Positions 39,053-47,774 of a stretch of 64,000 nt of DNA are shown here, piece after piece. The translations under genes were made by a program, and so were the position numbers. The notes under the pieces were generated by a model, which ran no database searches, was not told the origin of the DNA, and saw only the letters and a list, made by a program, of their open reading frames with translations. The stretch is taken from contig JAIXWF010000013.1 in assembly GCA_027482185.1 (NCBI GenBank), forward strand, positions 806,001-870,000, written 5' to 3'. Source of the DNA: Opitutaceae bacterium (GTDB lineage: Bacteria > Verrucomicrobiota > Verrucomicrobiia > Opitutales > Opitutaceae). The stretch's first letter is position 1; each line of letters begins with the position of its first letter.

Positions 39053-40227
39053 GCAGGGAGGGCGCGCGGAGCGCGGCGTTTGCCGACGAAAGCGACGAGG
39101 TGGATGCCGAACTGGATGACCAGGCCGAGCGTCATCAGCGTGCAGGCGATGTAGGGCACGAGCCAACTCGGGTTGCGGACCACCTGGAGGATCGTGACCT
39201 TGTCGTTGCCGGGTTCGAAGCTCGCCTGGTAGAAGGTAAGGCCCGAATAGCGCAGCGGGTTGTTCATGTAGATCAGGACTTCGCGGTCGTCCTGGCCGTC
39301 GGGCGTCTTGAGCCGGATGTTGCTCGAGAAGTTCTTGGGAATTTCGGTGCCGGCGTAGCGGTCGTGGCTGAATTTCAGCAGCGTGAGTTCGAAGGGCTTG
39401 TAGGTCCGGAGAAACCGCATCGCGATCTCGTAGGTGCGGCCGGCGTGCTCGAAGCGTTGGTTCGGCAGCCGCGGATCGGCGGAAACGAGCCAGGTGCCGA
39501 GGGAACCGGCGGAACCGATCAGTTCGACGTAGGCGGCCGGGATGTTGCGCTCGTTCTGTTTGTAGGTGATCGGCAGCGGCGTGAGGCGCACGCGTTGGCC
39601 GAAGCCCTGGGTCGCCTTGGAGGGCGGGGTGCCGGGCGCTTCGGTCTCGGGCCGGGCCTGCAGGGCGGAGTTCGGGTAGTATTCCTTCGTGACGATGCGG
39701 AAGGGCAGCTTCGGATGCTGGATGGCGTCGGTATGGGCGACGCGCTCCTCGGGCACGGAGACGACGTCGTCGAATTTCGGATCCGTGACGTCGATGACCA
39801 CGAGTTCGTTTTCGCGGAAGCTCTCCGAATAGTTTTTCGGCACGTTTTGCTCGAGCCGCATCGAGTAATCTTCCTGCAGCACGCCGGTGAAGAGTTCGCC
39901 GAGCAGCAGGAGAATGAGTCCGATGTGGGTCAGGAAGATCCCGGACTTCCTGAACGTGAGCTTGAAGCGGTAGAGGTGGGAGGCGACGAGGTTGATCAGC
40001 AGCAGGCCGCCGATGAAGTAGCCGCCGGGAAAGACCGGCACCGGCACATCGCCGAACCGCCAAAGCACGAAGAACGAACGGAAATATTTTTCCTGCACCG
40101 CCCAGATGCCGAGGTTCACTTGGTCGAGGGTGGCCGCGAAAACGAGGACCATGCCGAGGACGAGGAGGACCACCGTGAGGCGGAGCGAAACGAAGAAATC
40201 GCGGAACTGGCGGATGAGTTCAGGCAT
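39049..40227 (-). CDS. resB: ResB-like cytochrome c biogenesis protein (system II)
   Basis: A 392-residue inner-membrane partner of CcsA. There are membrane segments near the N-terminus (LRLTVVLLVLGMVLVFAATL; YFIGGLLLINLVASHLYRF; LTHIGLILLLLGELFTG), a large periplasmic part, and a final segment (VPYIACTLMTLGLVIQFGIH). NPLRYSGLTFYQASF in the periplasmic part is a ResB hallmark. ResB and CcsA together carry heme to apocytochrome c outside the membrane. It is co-translated with ccsA. The 249-base gap on its promoter side, toward the CHRD gene, shows no clear promoter box. Confidence 0.92.
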   Translation of the reverse strand: MPELIRQFRDFFVSLRLTVVLLVLGMVLVFAATLDQVNLGIWAVQEKYFRSFFVLWRFGDVPVPVFPGGYFIGGLLLINLVASHLYRFKLTFRKSGIFLTHIGLILLLLGELFTGVLQEDYSMRLEQNVPKNYSESFRENELVVIDVTDPKFDDVVSVPEERVAHTDAIQHPKLPFRIVTKEYYPNSALQARPETEAPGTPPSKATQGFGQRVRLTPLPITYKQNERNIPAAYVELIGSAGSLGTWLVSADPRLPNQRFEHAGRTYEIAMRFLRTYKPFELTLLKFSHDRYAGTEIPKNFSSNIRLKTPDGQDDREVLIYMNNPLRYSGLTFYQASFEPGNDKVTILQVVRNPSWLVPYIACTLMTLGLVIQFGIHLVAFVGKRRAPRALPA

Positions 40228-40476
40228 GGAATGCGGAGGGGTTCAGTGCTGCGGCGGCAGCGCGAGGGACGCACGGGAAGCCATGGGAGGTCGAATTAGT
40301 CGCCGCCTTGTTACAAAGTTCAAACCATTCCGCGCGAAACGCCGGCGTGGGCCGCGCTTTTTCCCGCGGGAGGAGCGAACGGTCGGAAACACTGCCGATC
40401 TTTCCATTCTGTTACGCTTTGGCAGGTGCGGAAAATGTCGAACGGGCTTCCGTTCGGCGCAATCCCACCCCCTCCC

Positions 40477-41832
40477 ATGAAATTGTCCCGTTTGGTTGGA
40501 ATCCTGTCACTCGGCGCCGTGTGCGCCTTCGGCTCTGCATTGCGCGCCCAAGTCGTCGAGTTGCGCGCCACGCTCACCGCTGCCCAGGAGGTCCCCGCTT
40601 CGAGCTCCGCGGCCTCCGGTTCGGCGATCATGCTCTACGACGTCGGCGCAAATTCCTTCGATCTGATCGTTTCGATCCGCGACATGGCCAACCTCGCGAC
40701 GGCGTCGCACATCCACGAAGCCGCGGCGGGAGTGAACGGTCCGGTCGTCACCAATCTCGGCGGCGAAGCCGTCTACACCCGGACCGGCAACACGCTCACG
40801 GCAACGTTCCGCAGCATTCGGCACGGCGGCGACAAGCTGAAGCTCCTGCAAGGCGGCGCTTACTTCAATATCCACTCCGCGCAGTTCCCCGGCGGCGAGA
40901 TCCGCGGCCAGCTGGCGGCGCGTCCGGTGCGGCTGGTGGCCAACCTCGATGTCGCGCAGGAGCAGGCGGCATTCCCCGCCGTCAATCTCTCGACCGCGAT
41001 CAACTTCGGCGGCTCGGTCATGCTCTACGACCCTTCCGCCAACACCATCAGCATCCGGACCTCGATCTACAACTACAACAGCACCTTCACCAACTCGCAC
41101 ATCCACGAGGGCGCTCCGACGGTCAGCGGCCCGGTGCGCACGAACCTCGGCACGAGCGCGACCGCCGGCGCCTACAATTCGAACAACGGCCACATCTCCG
41201 GCGCGCACGACATCCCGTACGTCGGCGATCCGCTGCTCCTCCTCACGGGCGGGATGTACCTCAACTTCCACAGCTCGGCGTTCCCCGGCGGCCAGCTCCG
41301 CGGCCAGATTTCCGTTTCGAACGAGATGCCGTCGACGCGCTTCGGCAACCTCGCGGTCCGCGGTTTCGTCGGGCCGGGCGACCAGGTTCTGATCCAGGGC
41401 ATCAGCGTGACCGGCCCCGAGCCGATCCGCGCGCTGATCACCGCGAAGGGACCGTCGCTGGCGAGCTTCGGCGTCACCGGGGCGATCGCTAATCCGCGCC
41501 TCGGCCTCTATGATTCCGCAGGGCGCGAAATCGCGGCCAACGAAGATATCGGCACCGTGGCGGCCGGCACCGAGCTGGCGAGCATTCCCGGCGTGCCGCG
41601 CAACACGCTCGAATCGGCGCTCGTCGTGGTGCTGCCCCCGGGCAACTACACGGCGATGGTGACCTCAGCGGCCGGTTCCGGCATCGCGCTCCTCGAGGTC
41701 AGCGACCTCCGCTCGCTGCTGCGGGCGACGCCGGTCCTGACGTCCGGCGACGGCAACTCCGCCGCGCGCGCGGCGACGGCGGCGGCGCCCGAGCTCTGTG
41801 CGGCCGTGCCGTTGGCCCCGGCGAACCGCTGA
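40477..41832 (+). CDS. Secreted protein with two CHRD domains
   Basis: A 451-residue exported protein (signal peptide about 1-24). It contains two CHRD-type domains (about 27-155 and 160-290), each with HIHEAA/HIHEGA, a GGAYFNIHS or GGMYLNFHS block and FPGG(E/Q)(I/L)RGQ. The C-terminal region (about 300-420: LAVRGFVGPGDQVLIQGISV, LGLYDSAGREIAANEDI, LPPGNYTAMV) is a beta-rich domain common in secreted Verrucomicrobia proteins. CHRD domains are named after chordin; their bacterial role is unknown, and metal binding or adhesion is possible. The start at 40477 is chosen because the signal peptide begins there. A strong terminator follows. Confidence 0.85.
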   Translation: MKLSRLVGILSLGAVCAFGSALRAQVVELRATLTAAQEVPASSSAASGSAIMLYDVGANSFDLIVSIRDMANLATASHIHEAAAGVNGPVVTNLGGEAVYTRTGNTLTATFRSIRHGGDKLKLLQGGAYFNIHSAQFPGGEIRGQLAARPVRLVANLDVAQEQAAFPAVNLSTAINFGGSVMLYDPSANTISIRTSIYNYNSTFTNSHIHEGAPTVSGPVRTNLGTSATAGAYNSNNGHISGAHDIPYVGDPLLLLTGGMYLNFHSSAFPGGQLRGQISVSNEMPSTRFGNLAVRGFVGPGDQVLIQGISVTGPEPIRALITAKGPSLASFGVTGAIANPRLGLYDSAGREIAANEDIGTVAAGTELASIPGVPRNTLESALVVVLPPGNYTAMVTSAAGSGIALLEVSDLRSLLRATPVLTSGDGNSAARAATAAAPELCAAVPLAPANR

Positions 41833-41867
41833 GCGGACCCTGCGCTTCGGCGCAGTTTCGGGATCGA

Positions 41868-41896
41868 GCCCGGTGCCGTGCGGCGCCGGGCTTTTT
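41868..41896 (+). terminator. Intrinsic terminator after the CHRD gene
   Basis: GCCCGGTGCC, loop GTGC, GGCGCCGGGC and five T residues form a 10-bp stem with one T-G pair. It isolates the CHRD gene from the pyroglutamate operon, whose first ATG is 38 bases further on. Confidence 0.85.
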
Positions 41897-41934
41897 GTTT
41901 TGCGGCCCCCTGCGCCGGGCGGAAGTCTGCGGCC

Positions 41935-43617
41935 ATGACGCTGACTGCGCTGGGTGACGCGGCCGTGGTGCTGCAGCTGGGAAACACCATCGATCGCGGC
42001 ACGGCGTTGCGGGTGCGGGCGGCGGTCCGGCGGCTGCGGCGTTCGCCCCCGCGCGGGATGGTGGAATGCTTCGGGGCCTTCGCGAGCGTGGGAGTCTTCT
42101 ATGATCCCGCCAGCATCGGCAGCTACGCCGAGTTTTGTTCGGCCGTCGTGGCGGTGTCGGGGCCGGGCGAAGCGAATGAAACGGACGGGGAAACCCCGGG
42201 GCGAGCGATCGAGATTCCCGTTTGCTACGGCGGCGAATTCGGGCCCGATCTGGGTGCCGTCGCGAGCCATGCCCGGCTTTCGGAAGCCGAGGTCGTCGCG
42301 CGCCACGCCGAGCCCGAGTATCTCGTCCATGCGATCGGTTTTGCGCCGGGCTTCCCGTACCTCGGCGGTTTGCCACCGGAGCTGCAAATGCCCCGCCGGC
42401 CGGTTCCGCGCCTGCGGGTGGCTGCGGGCTCGGTCGGCATCGGCGGGATGCAAACGGGGGTCTATCCCGTCGCTACACCGGGCGGCTGGAATCTGATCGG
42501 GCGCACGCCTTGGCGGTTGTTCGACCCCGGCCGCGACGCGCCGGTGTTGCTCGCGGCCGGGGATACCGTGCGGTTCCGTCCCGTGGACGCCGCGGAATTC
42601 GCGCGTCGGGAAACCGAGGCACGTGCCGCGGTCTCACGCAGGGGCGCCGACATTCCGGCCGGCGCGGCCATCGAAGTGGTGCGCGCCGGCCAGATGACGA
42701 CCGTGCAGGACGGGGGCCGGACCGGATGGCGCGGGCAAGGGGTGGCGCTCGGCGGAGCTTGCGATGCGTTTGCGCAGCGGGTCGCCAATGCCGTGGTCGG
42801 AAACCCTTCCGGCACCGCCGGCCTCGAGTGGGCGTTGGCGGGACCGGAACTGCGGTTCGAGGCCCCCGCGCTCGTCGCGGTCGCGGGCGGGGATTTCGGC
42901 GTGCCGCGCGGCCGGCCGTTGGCGATCGGCGCCGGCGAGACGCTGCGGCTCGGGCCTGCGCGGGCCGGTTGCCGCGGTTTTCTCGCGGTCGCCGGCGGCC
43001 TGCCGGTGCCATCCGTGCTGGGCGGGCAGGGTACCGCGGTGCGCGAAGGTTTCGGCGGCTGGGCCGGGCGGATTCTGCAGGCGGGCGACCGGCTGCCCTT
43101 TCTGGCGCGTGCGGCCGAGCCCGCGGCGTGGTTCGTCGACCCGCAAATCTATCCCGCCTACGGCGACGACGTGACCGTGCGGGTTTTGCCCGGGGCGGAA
43201 GCGCCGGAGTTTCCGCCGGATTGGTTCGGGCGCGGATTCGACGTTTCGCCGCAGTCGGATCGGAACGGGCTGCGGCTCGCGGGTCCGGCGTTGGCGCGCG
43301 CGACGGACGCGGAGCTGGTTTCGCGTCCGGTCGCGCCCGGCACGATTCAGGTCCCGCCCGACGGCCAGCCGATCGTGCTGCTGGCCGATGCCCAGACGAT
43401 CGGCGGGTATCCGCAACTCGCGCACGTGGTCACCGTGGACCTGCCGCTGCTGGCGCAACTGCGGCCCGGCGACACGGTGCGCTTCCGGGAAGTGACGCTC
43501 GACGAAGCGCATGCCGTGTTGCTCGCGCAGGAGGAATCGCTCGGCTGGCTGGGGCAGGGGCTGGCCTTGCAGGGTTTTTTCCGCGGCGGGGAAACGCGCA
43601 GCCGGGCACGCGTATGA
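41935..43617 (+). CDS. pxpB-pxpC: 5-oxoprolinase, fused subunits PxpB and PxpC
   Basis: A 560-residue fusion of the two ATP-dependent 5-oxoprolinase partner subunits that are separate in E. coli. The PxpB part (about 1-215) has the KipI-type signature IGFAPGFPYLGGLP and GIGGMQTGVYPVATPGGW. The PxpC part (about 235-560) opens with VVRAGQMTTVQDGGRTGWRGQGV and contains NPSGTAGLEWAL and QTIGGYPQLAHV. With PxpA they hydrolyse 5-oxoproline to glutamate using ATP. The family also includes allophanate hydrolase-like and KipI/KipA regulators, but the pxpA and pcp neighbours support oxoprolinase. The stop overlaps the pxpA ATG by 4 bp. Confidence 0.92.
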   Translation: MTLTALGDAAVVLQLGNTIDRGTALRVRAAVRRLRRSPPRGMVECFGAFASVGVFYDPASIGSYAEFCSAVVAVSGPGEANETDGETPGRAIEIPVCYGGEFGPDLGAVASHARLSEAEVVARHAEPEYLVHAIGFAPGFPYLGGLPPELQMPRRPVPRLRVAAGSVGIGGMQTGVYPVATPGGWNLIGRTPWRLFDPGRDAPVLLAAGDTVRFRPVDAAEFARRETEARAAVSRRGADIPAGAAIEVVRAGQMTTVQDGGRTGWRGQGVALGGACDAFAQRVANAVVGNPSGTAGLEWALAGPELRFEAPALVAVAGGDFGVPRGRPLAIGAGETLRLGPARAGCRGFLAVAGGLPVPSVLGGQGTAVREGFGGWAGRILQAGDRLPFLARAAEPAAWFVDPQIYPAYGDDVTVRVLPGAEAPEFPPDWFGRGFDVSPQSDRNGLRLAGPALARATDAELVSRPVAPGTIQVPPDGQPIVLLADAQTIGGYPQLAHVVTVDLPLLAQLRPGDTVRFREVTLDEAHAVLLAQEESLGWLGQGLALQGFFRGGETRSRARV

Positions 43618-44351
43618 CCTGGCTCGACCTGAACTGCGACCTAGGGGAAGGGGCGGGCAACGACGCCGCCGTCATGCCGCAGGTCACGTCCGCGAACATT
43701 GCGTGCGGCGGACATGCGGGCGACCCGGCGACGATGCGGGACACCGTCGCATTGGCGCGGGCGCACGGAGTCGGCATCGGCGCCCATCCCGGCTACGAGG
43801 ATCGCGCCGGCTTCGGCCGCGCCGAGCGGGCCGTCGGGCCCGGCGAAGCTGCGATGTTGGTGCTGCGGCAGACGGCGGCGCTGGCGGACACGGCGGGCGA
43901 CGCTCTGCGCCATGTGAAACTGCACGGTGCGCTCTACAATCAGGTCGCGCGCGACCCCGGTCTGGCGGCGGCGGTAGCCGCGGCGCTTGCGCGCGAATGG
44001 CCGCGGCTGATCGTTTTTGCGCCGGCGGCCAGTTGCCTGGCGGCGGCGGCGCGGCAGCAGGGCTTGGCGGTGGCGGAGGAAGTGTTTGCGGACCGCGGCT
44101 ACCGCGGCGACGGCACGTTGATGCCGCGGAACCAACCGGGGGCGCTCATCCACGACGAGGCGCAGGCGGCGGCGCAGGTGCTGGGCCTGGCCTTGCGGGG
44201 CGAAGTGACGGCGGTGGACGGCACCTACTGTCGGCTCAAGGCGGATACGGTGTGCCTGCACGGCGATTCGCCGCGGGTGGTGGAGTTTTCCCTCCGGCTG
44301 CGGCGCGAACTGGCGGCCGCCGGGATCGGGCTGAGGACTTTTGCCGCATGA
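43614..44351 (+). CDS. pxpA: 5-oxoprolinase subunit A (LamB/YcsF family)
   Basis: A 245-residue cytoplasmic protein. It opens with the family signature DLNCDLGEGAGNDAAVMPQV and continues with SANIACGGHAGDP, GIGAHPGYEDRAGFGR, VKLHGALYN and FADRGYRGDGTLMPR, all diagnostic of LamB/YcsF proteins. It pairs with PxpB/PxpC for ATP-driven ring opening of pyroglutamate. It is joined by ATGA overlaps to both neighbours. The length matches the family. Confidence 0.95.
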   Translation: MTWLDLNCDLGEGAGNDAAVMPQVTSANIACGGHAGDPATMRDTVALARAHGVGIGAHPGYEDRAGFGRAERAVGPGEAAMLVLRQTAALADTAGDALRHVKLHGALYNQVARDPGLAAAVAAALAREWPRLIVFAPAASCLAAAARQQGLAVAEEVFADRGYRGDGTLMPRNQPGALIHDEAQAAAQVLGLALRGEVTAVDGTYCRLKADTVCLHGDSPRVVEFSLRLRRELAAAGIGLRTFAA

Positions 44352-45028
44352 TCAAGCTGGCCGGAATTCTGGTGATCGGGCTCGGCTTCCTGCTGCGTTG
44401 GAATCCGCTGCTCGCGGTCATGCTGGCGGGGATTGTGACGGGCTTGGCGGCGGGGATGTCGTTGGCCGAGGTCCTGAGGTTGTTCGGCCGCTACTTTGTG
44501 GACAATCGGTTCATCACGCTGCCGATCGTGCTGATGATTCCCTTGGTCGCGGTGCTCGAGAAGCACGGGCTCCGCGAATGCGCGGCCGGCATCATCGGGC
44601 GTTTGCGCAACGCGACCGCAGGCCGGGTGCTGCTCGGCTATCATGTGCTGCGCGGCGCGACGAGCATGGTCGGCCTCGGCATCGGCAACCATGCGTCGAT
44701 GGTGCGGCCGATCGTGGTGCCGATGGCCGAAGGCGCGGCGGGACCGGCGATGCGCGATCCGGCGGCGCGGGCGGACCTGCGGGCGCATGCCGCGGCGGCG
44801 GAGAATCTGGGCAACTTCTTCGCCGACGACATCATCGTCGCGGTTGGGCCCGTGCTGCTGATCAAGGGCTTCTTCGACGCGGCGGGCGTCGCCGTCGGCG
44901 TGTGGAGCATCGCGCTGTGGGGCGCACCGACGGCCGCGTTTGTCGTGCTGGCGGGGTGGTGGCGCTACGCGCGGCTCGACCGTCGGCTGGCGCAGGTAAC
45001 CCCGGCGGGGACGGGAGGACGGCCGTGA
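44348..45028 (+). CDS. DUF969 family membrane protein, probable half of a pyroglutamate transporter
   Basis: A 226-residue inner-membrane protein with about five hydrophobic segments (LAGILVIGLGFLL; LLAVMLAGIVTGLAAGM; ITLPIVLMIPLVAVLE; IIVAVGPVLLIKGFF; GAPTAAFVVLAGW). MVGLGIGNHASMVRPIVVPMAEG and NLGNFFADDI are conserved DUF969 blocks. Such proteins co-occur with DUF979 and pyroglutamyl peptidase genes. Its ATG overlaps the pxpA stop and its stop overlaps the DUF979 GTG. A transport role, as one half of a two-chain ion-coupled permease, is inferred from context; no biochemical function is known to me. Confidence 0.85.
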   Translation: MIKLAGILVIGLGFLLRWNPLLAVMLAGIVTGLAAGMSLAEVLRLFGRYFVDNRFITLPIVLMIPLVAVLEKHGLRECAAGIIGRLRNATAGRVLLGYHVLRGATSMVGLGIGNHASMVRPIVVPMAEGAAGPAMRDPAARADLRAHAAAAENLGNFFADDIIVAVGPVLLIKGFFDAAGVAVGVWSIALWGAPTAAFVVLAGWWRYARLDRRLAQVTPAGTGGRP

Positions 45029-45978
45029 CGCTGCTGAGCGCAGACACGTTCTTCATGCTCGTCGGCGCCTACCTCGCGGCGATGGCGGGACATATCGCGT
45101 TGGATCGCGGGCATCCGCGGCGGCTGGGGTCGGTGCTGTTCTGGGGGCTGCTGGCGTGGACGTTTGTCGTCGGCCGGGACGTCGATCCGCTGTGGATCGG
45201 CGTGGCCCTGCTCGCGATGTCCGGCCTCGCCGGAGCCGGCCAGGTGGCGCCCCCGGCCGCGGCGCGCCCGACGGGCGGAGGACCGACGGCCGGTTTGGGG
45301 TTGAAGCTGCTGCTGCCGGCGCTGCTGGTGCCGGTGCTGGTCGTGATCGGCGGGATGACGCTTGACCGGATCCGCTGGGGCGAACTGCGGCTGGCGGCTT
45401 CGGCGCAACTGGCGACGACGGCGCTGGGCTTGGCCGCGTTGGCCGGGTTGGTTTTTGCCCTGGGGCTGACGCGTTCGACGCCCCGCACCGCGTGGCACGA
45501 AGGCAGCCGGCTGCTGCAGGTCTTCGGCTGGGCGCTGGTGCTGCCCCAGTTGTTGGCGGCGCTGGGCGGGATCTTTGCGCAGGCCGGCGTGGGCAAGGTT
45601 ATCGCCGACGGCGTCGCCGCCGCGTTGCCGACGCACAGCCCGCTGGTCGCGGTGGTCGCCTACTGCGGAGGCATGGCGCTTTTCACCATCATCATGGGCA
45701 ACGCGTTCGCCGCCTTCCCCGTCATGACGCTCGGGATCGGTCTGCCGTTCATCGTGCAGGAGCACGGCGGCAATCCGGCGATCATGGGCGCGATCGGCAT
45801 GCTGTCGGGGTACTGCGGGACGCTGGTCACGCCGATGGCGGCGAACTTCAACCTCGTGCCGGTGGTCCTGCTCGAGCTCGAGGACCGCATGGCGGTGATC
45901 AAGGCGCAGGCCCCGCTGGCGGCGGCGATCTGGTTCTTCAACGTCGCGGCAATGTACGCCTGCGTATACCGTTTCTGA
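45025..45978 (+). CDS. DUF979 family membrane protein, probable partner half of the transporter
   Basis: A 317-residue inner-membrane protein with eight to nine hydrophobic segments. It starts at GTG 45025, whose GTGA overlaps the DUF969 stop. MGNAFAAFPVMTLGIGLPF and SGYCGTLVTPMAANFNLVPVVLLEL are conserved DUF979 blocks that resemble the re-entrant substrate motifs of ion-transporter superfamily permeases. Its size plus that of DUF969 (about 540 residues) equals that of a single-chain permease, which suggests a split carrier. The stop shares a base with the pcp start (TGATG). Confidence 0.85.
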   Translation: MTLLSADTFFMLVGAYLAAMAGHIALDRGHPRRLGSVLFWGLLAWTFVVGRDVDPLWIGVALLAMSGLAGAGQVAPPAAARPTGGGPTAGLGLKLLLPALLVPVLVVIGGMTLDRIRWGELRLAASAQLATTALGLAALAGLVFALGLTRSTPRTAWHEGSRLLQVFGWALVLPQLLAALGGIFAQAGVGKVIADGVAAALPTHSPLVAVVAYCGGMALFTIIMGNAFAAFPVMTLGIGLPFIVQEHGGNPAIMGAIGMLSGYCGTLVTPMAANFNLVPVVLLELEDRMAVIKAQAPLAAAIWFFNVAAMYACVYRF

Positions 45979-46613
45979 TGCCCACCGTTTTGCTCACCGG
46001 CTTCGAACCGTTCGGCGGCGATGCGACCAATCCCTCGCAGGACATCGTGCGGGCGCTGGCGGGCCGGAAGATCGCGGGCCACCGCGTGGTCGGTCTGGTG
46101 CTGCCGTGTGTCTTCGGCCGGTCGGCGCGCGAATTGCGCGCGGCGCTGAAACGCGAGCGGCCCGCGCTGGTGATTTGTCTCGGCGTGGCGGCGGGGCGGG
46201 CGGCGATCACCCCGGAGCGCGTGGCCGTGAATTTCGACGACGCGCGGATTCCCGACAACGCCGGCGCGCAGCCGACGGGCCGGCCGGTCGTCCGCGGCGG
46301 GCCGGCGGCGTATTTCTCGACGCTGCCCGTGAAGGCGATCGTGGCGGCGCTCGCGCGCCGCGGGTTGCCCGCCGCGGTGTCGCCCACGGCGGGGACCTTC
46401 GTGTGCAACCACGTATTCTATTGCCTGATGCGCGCGCTCGGCCCGGGCGGCCGGCGGCGCGGCGGGTTCATCCACGTGCCGGCGGCGGATGCGGGCGGCG
46501 GCACGCGGCCGTGGTTGCCGTTGGCCGATCAGATCGAAGGAATCGAATTGGCGATCCGCACGGCGCTGCGGGTGCGCCGCGACGGGCGGGGCCGGGGCGG
46601 GGAAATTGCCTGA
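45978..46613 (+). CDS. pcp: Pyroglutamyl-peptidase I
   Basis: A 211-residue cysteine peptidase (family C15) that removes N-terminal pyroglutamate from peptides. It opens with LLTGFEPFGGDATNPS. The catalytic triad is placed as expected: Glu80 (in AAITPERVAVNF), Cys143 (in PTAGTFVCNHVFY) and His166 (in GGFIHVPAA). It would supply 5-oxoproline to the Pxp enzymes of the same operon. No signal peptide is present, so it acts in the cytoplasm. A 16-nt perfect palindrome follows the stop. Confidence 0.95.
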   Translation: MPTVLLTGFEPFGGDATNPSQDIVRALAGRKIAGHRVVGLVLPCVFGRSARELRAALKRERPALVICLGVAAGRAAITPERVAVNFDDARIPDNAGAQPTGRPVVRGGPAAYFSTLPVKAIVAALARRGLPAAVSPTAGTFVCNHVFYCLMRALGPGGRRRGGFIHVPAADAGGGTRPWLPLADQIEGIELAIRTALRVRRDGRGRGGEIA

Positions 46614-46614
46614 T

Positions 46615-46630
46615 CGGACCGGCCGGTCCG
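46615..46630. repeat. 16-nt perfect palindrome between convergent pcp and the HAD gene
   Basis: CGGACCGGCCGGTCCG. It fills most of the 22-base gap between two convergent stop codons and could act as a bidirectional hairpin, although no T-runs flank it. Confidence 0.5.
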
Positions 46631-46635
46631 CCGGC

Positions 46636-47658
46636 TCAGAGAAACGACGCCTGCTTCGGCAACTTGGCCGCGCGCTTGGCGGCTTCCTCCTCGGGCGTGG
46701 CGTTGAGGTGGCGCGGCGGTTTGGTGGCCTTGGAGGCGACGGCGGCCTCGCGGTCGGCGACGATGCGGTCGCAAATCTGGTGGAGATGGAGGCGGAGCCA
46801 CTGCGCGGTGCTCGAGCCGGGCCGGTAGTCGGCGGGACCGTAGCCGTGGATGCGGCCGGACTGGAGCAGCCGGTCGTTCTGCGCGAACTCGGCGGGCTTG
46901 TCGGGATTGTAGACCGCGTAGGCGCGGCCGCCGCCGTTCTTCACAACGGAGAAACTCGGCACATCGCTCGGGCCGTCGGCGATGTAGATCATGTTGGGAA
47001 TCGGGATGCGGCGGTCTTCCGTCTCCATCTTCGAATTCACGTCGATGGCGGGGTTCTTGTTCGTGCCCTTGTTGATCTCGAAAATCGCGCGGGTCTTTGT
47101 GGTGTTGTCGATGACCATGCCGATCTGAGCGATCTCGGCGGACGCGTCGATCGTGAGCTCGTTCTGCTTGAGGAAACCGGGCTGGAGCGGGTTCTCGACG
47201 AACTCGCAGGCCCAGATGCCGTCGACTTCCGGCGCGATCGCGCTGCCGCGGATCATCGGGGCGATGCCGGTGCTGACGATGTAATGCTCGACCGAGATCT
47301 CGTGTTTCACGTACTCGGGCCGTTCGCGGACGAAGTCCTTCACCTGGCGGAAGAAATCGGGCAGGCCGGGGTAGAAGACGATGTCGGCGCCGCAATCGGC
47401 GAGGATCTTGTTGTTCAGGCCCTCGAGCGGGCCGGCGAGCACGTAGGTCAGCAGGTGGTTGAGGTACGCGATCTCGGGCGAAAGATGGTAGCCGCGGGTG
47501 CGGTAGTGGCCGGCGAGCTTGTTCGTTTCTTCCCAAAAGGTCGCCTCGTCGATGCCGTAGCGCCGGAAGAGCGGCGTCTGCATGTAATCCGGGATTAACG
47601 TCTTGTCGAAGTCCCAGATGCAGGCGATGGTGTTTTGAGTGAAGAGGGTTGTGGCCAT
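46636..47658 (-). CDS. HAD-superfamily hydrolase (phosphatase-like)
   Basis: A 340-residue cytoplasmic protein with the HAD motif I WDFDKTLIP (Asp16 nucleophile, Asp18 acid/base). A helical cap (about 30-110) follows, then a Ser/Thr motif in YIVSTGI, and motif IV in MIYIADGPSDVPSF with acidic metal ligands. The C-terminal 40 residues are Lys/Ala-rich and probably disordered. The arrangement suits a phosphoserine-phosphatase-like enzyme, but the substrate is not predictable. It is a single gene, divergent from prfA (116 bases between starts). No clear promoter boxes were found in that gap. Confidence 0.82.
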   Translation of the reverse strand: MATTLFTQNTIACIWDFDKTLIPDYMQTPLFRRYGIDEATFWEETNKLAGHYRTRGYHLSPEIAYLNHLLTYVLAGPLEGLNNKILADCGADIVFYPGLPDFFRQVKDFVRERPEYVKHEISVEHYIVSTGIAPMIRGSAIAPEVDGIWACEFVENPLQPGFLKQNELTIDASAEIAQIGMVIDNTTKTRAIFEINKGTNKNPAIDVNSKMETEDRRIPIPNMIYIADGPSDVPSFSVVKNGGGRAYAVYNPDKPAEFAQNDRLLQSGRIHGYGPADYRPGSSTAQWLRLHLHQICDRIVADREAAVASKATKPPRHLNATPEEEAAKRAAKLPKQASFL

Positions 47659-47774
47659 TGCAGATCAACATCGCTAGGCAGTTCGCCTCGCGCAGCGGTC
47701 GCCGTCATAGGTAGCGCCCGCGGCGGCGCGCGCAATTCGCAAATCCGGCCCTCCTTCCCGACCTGTCTCCGTCC

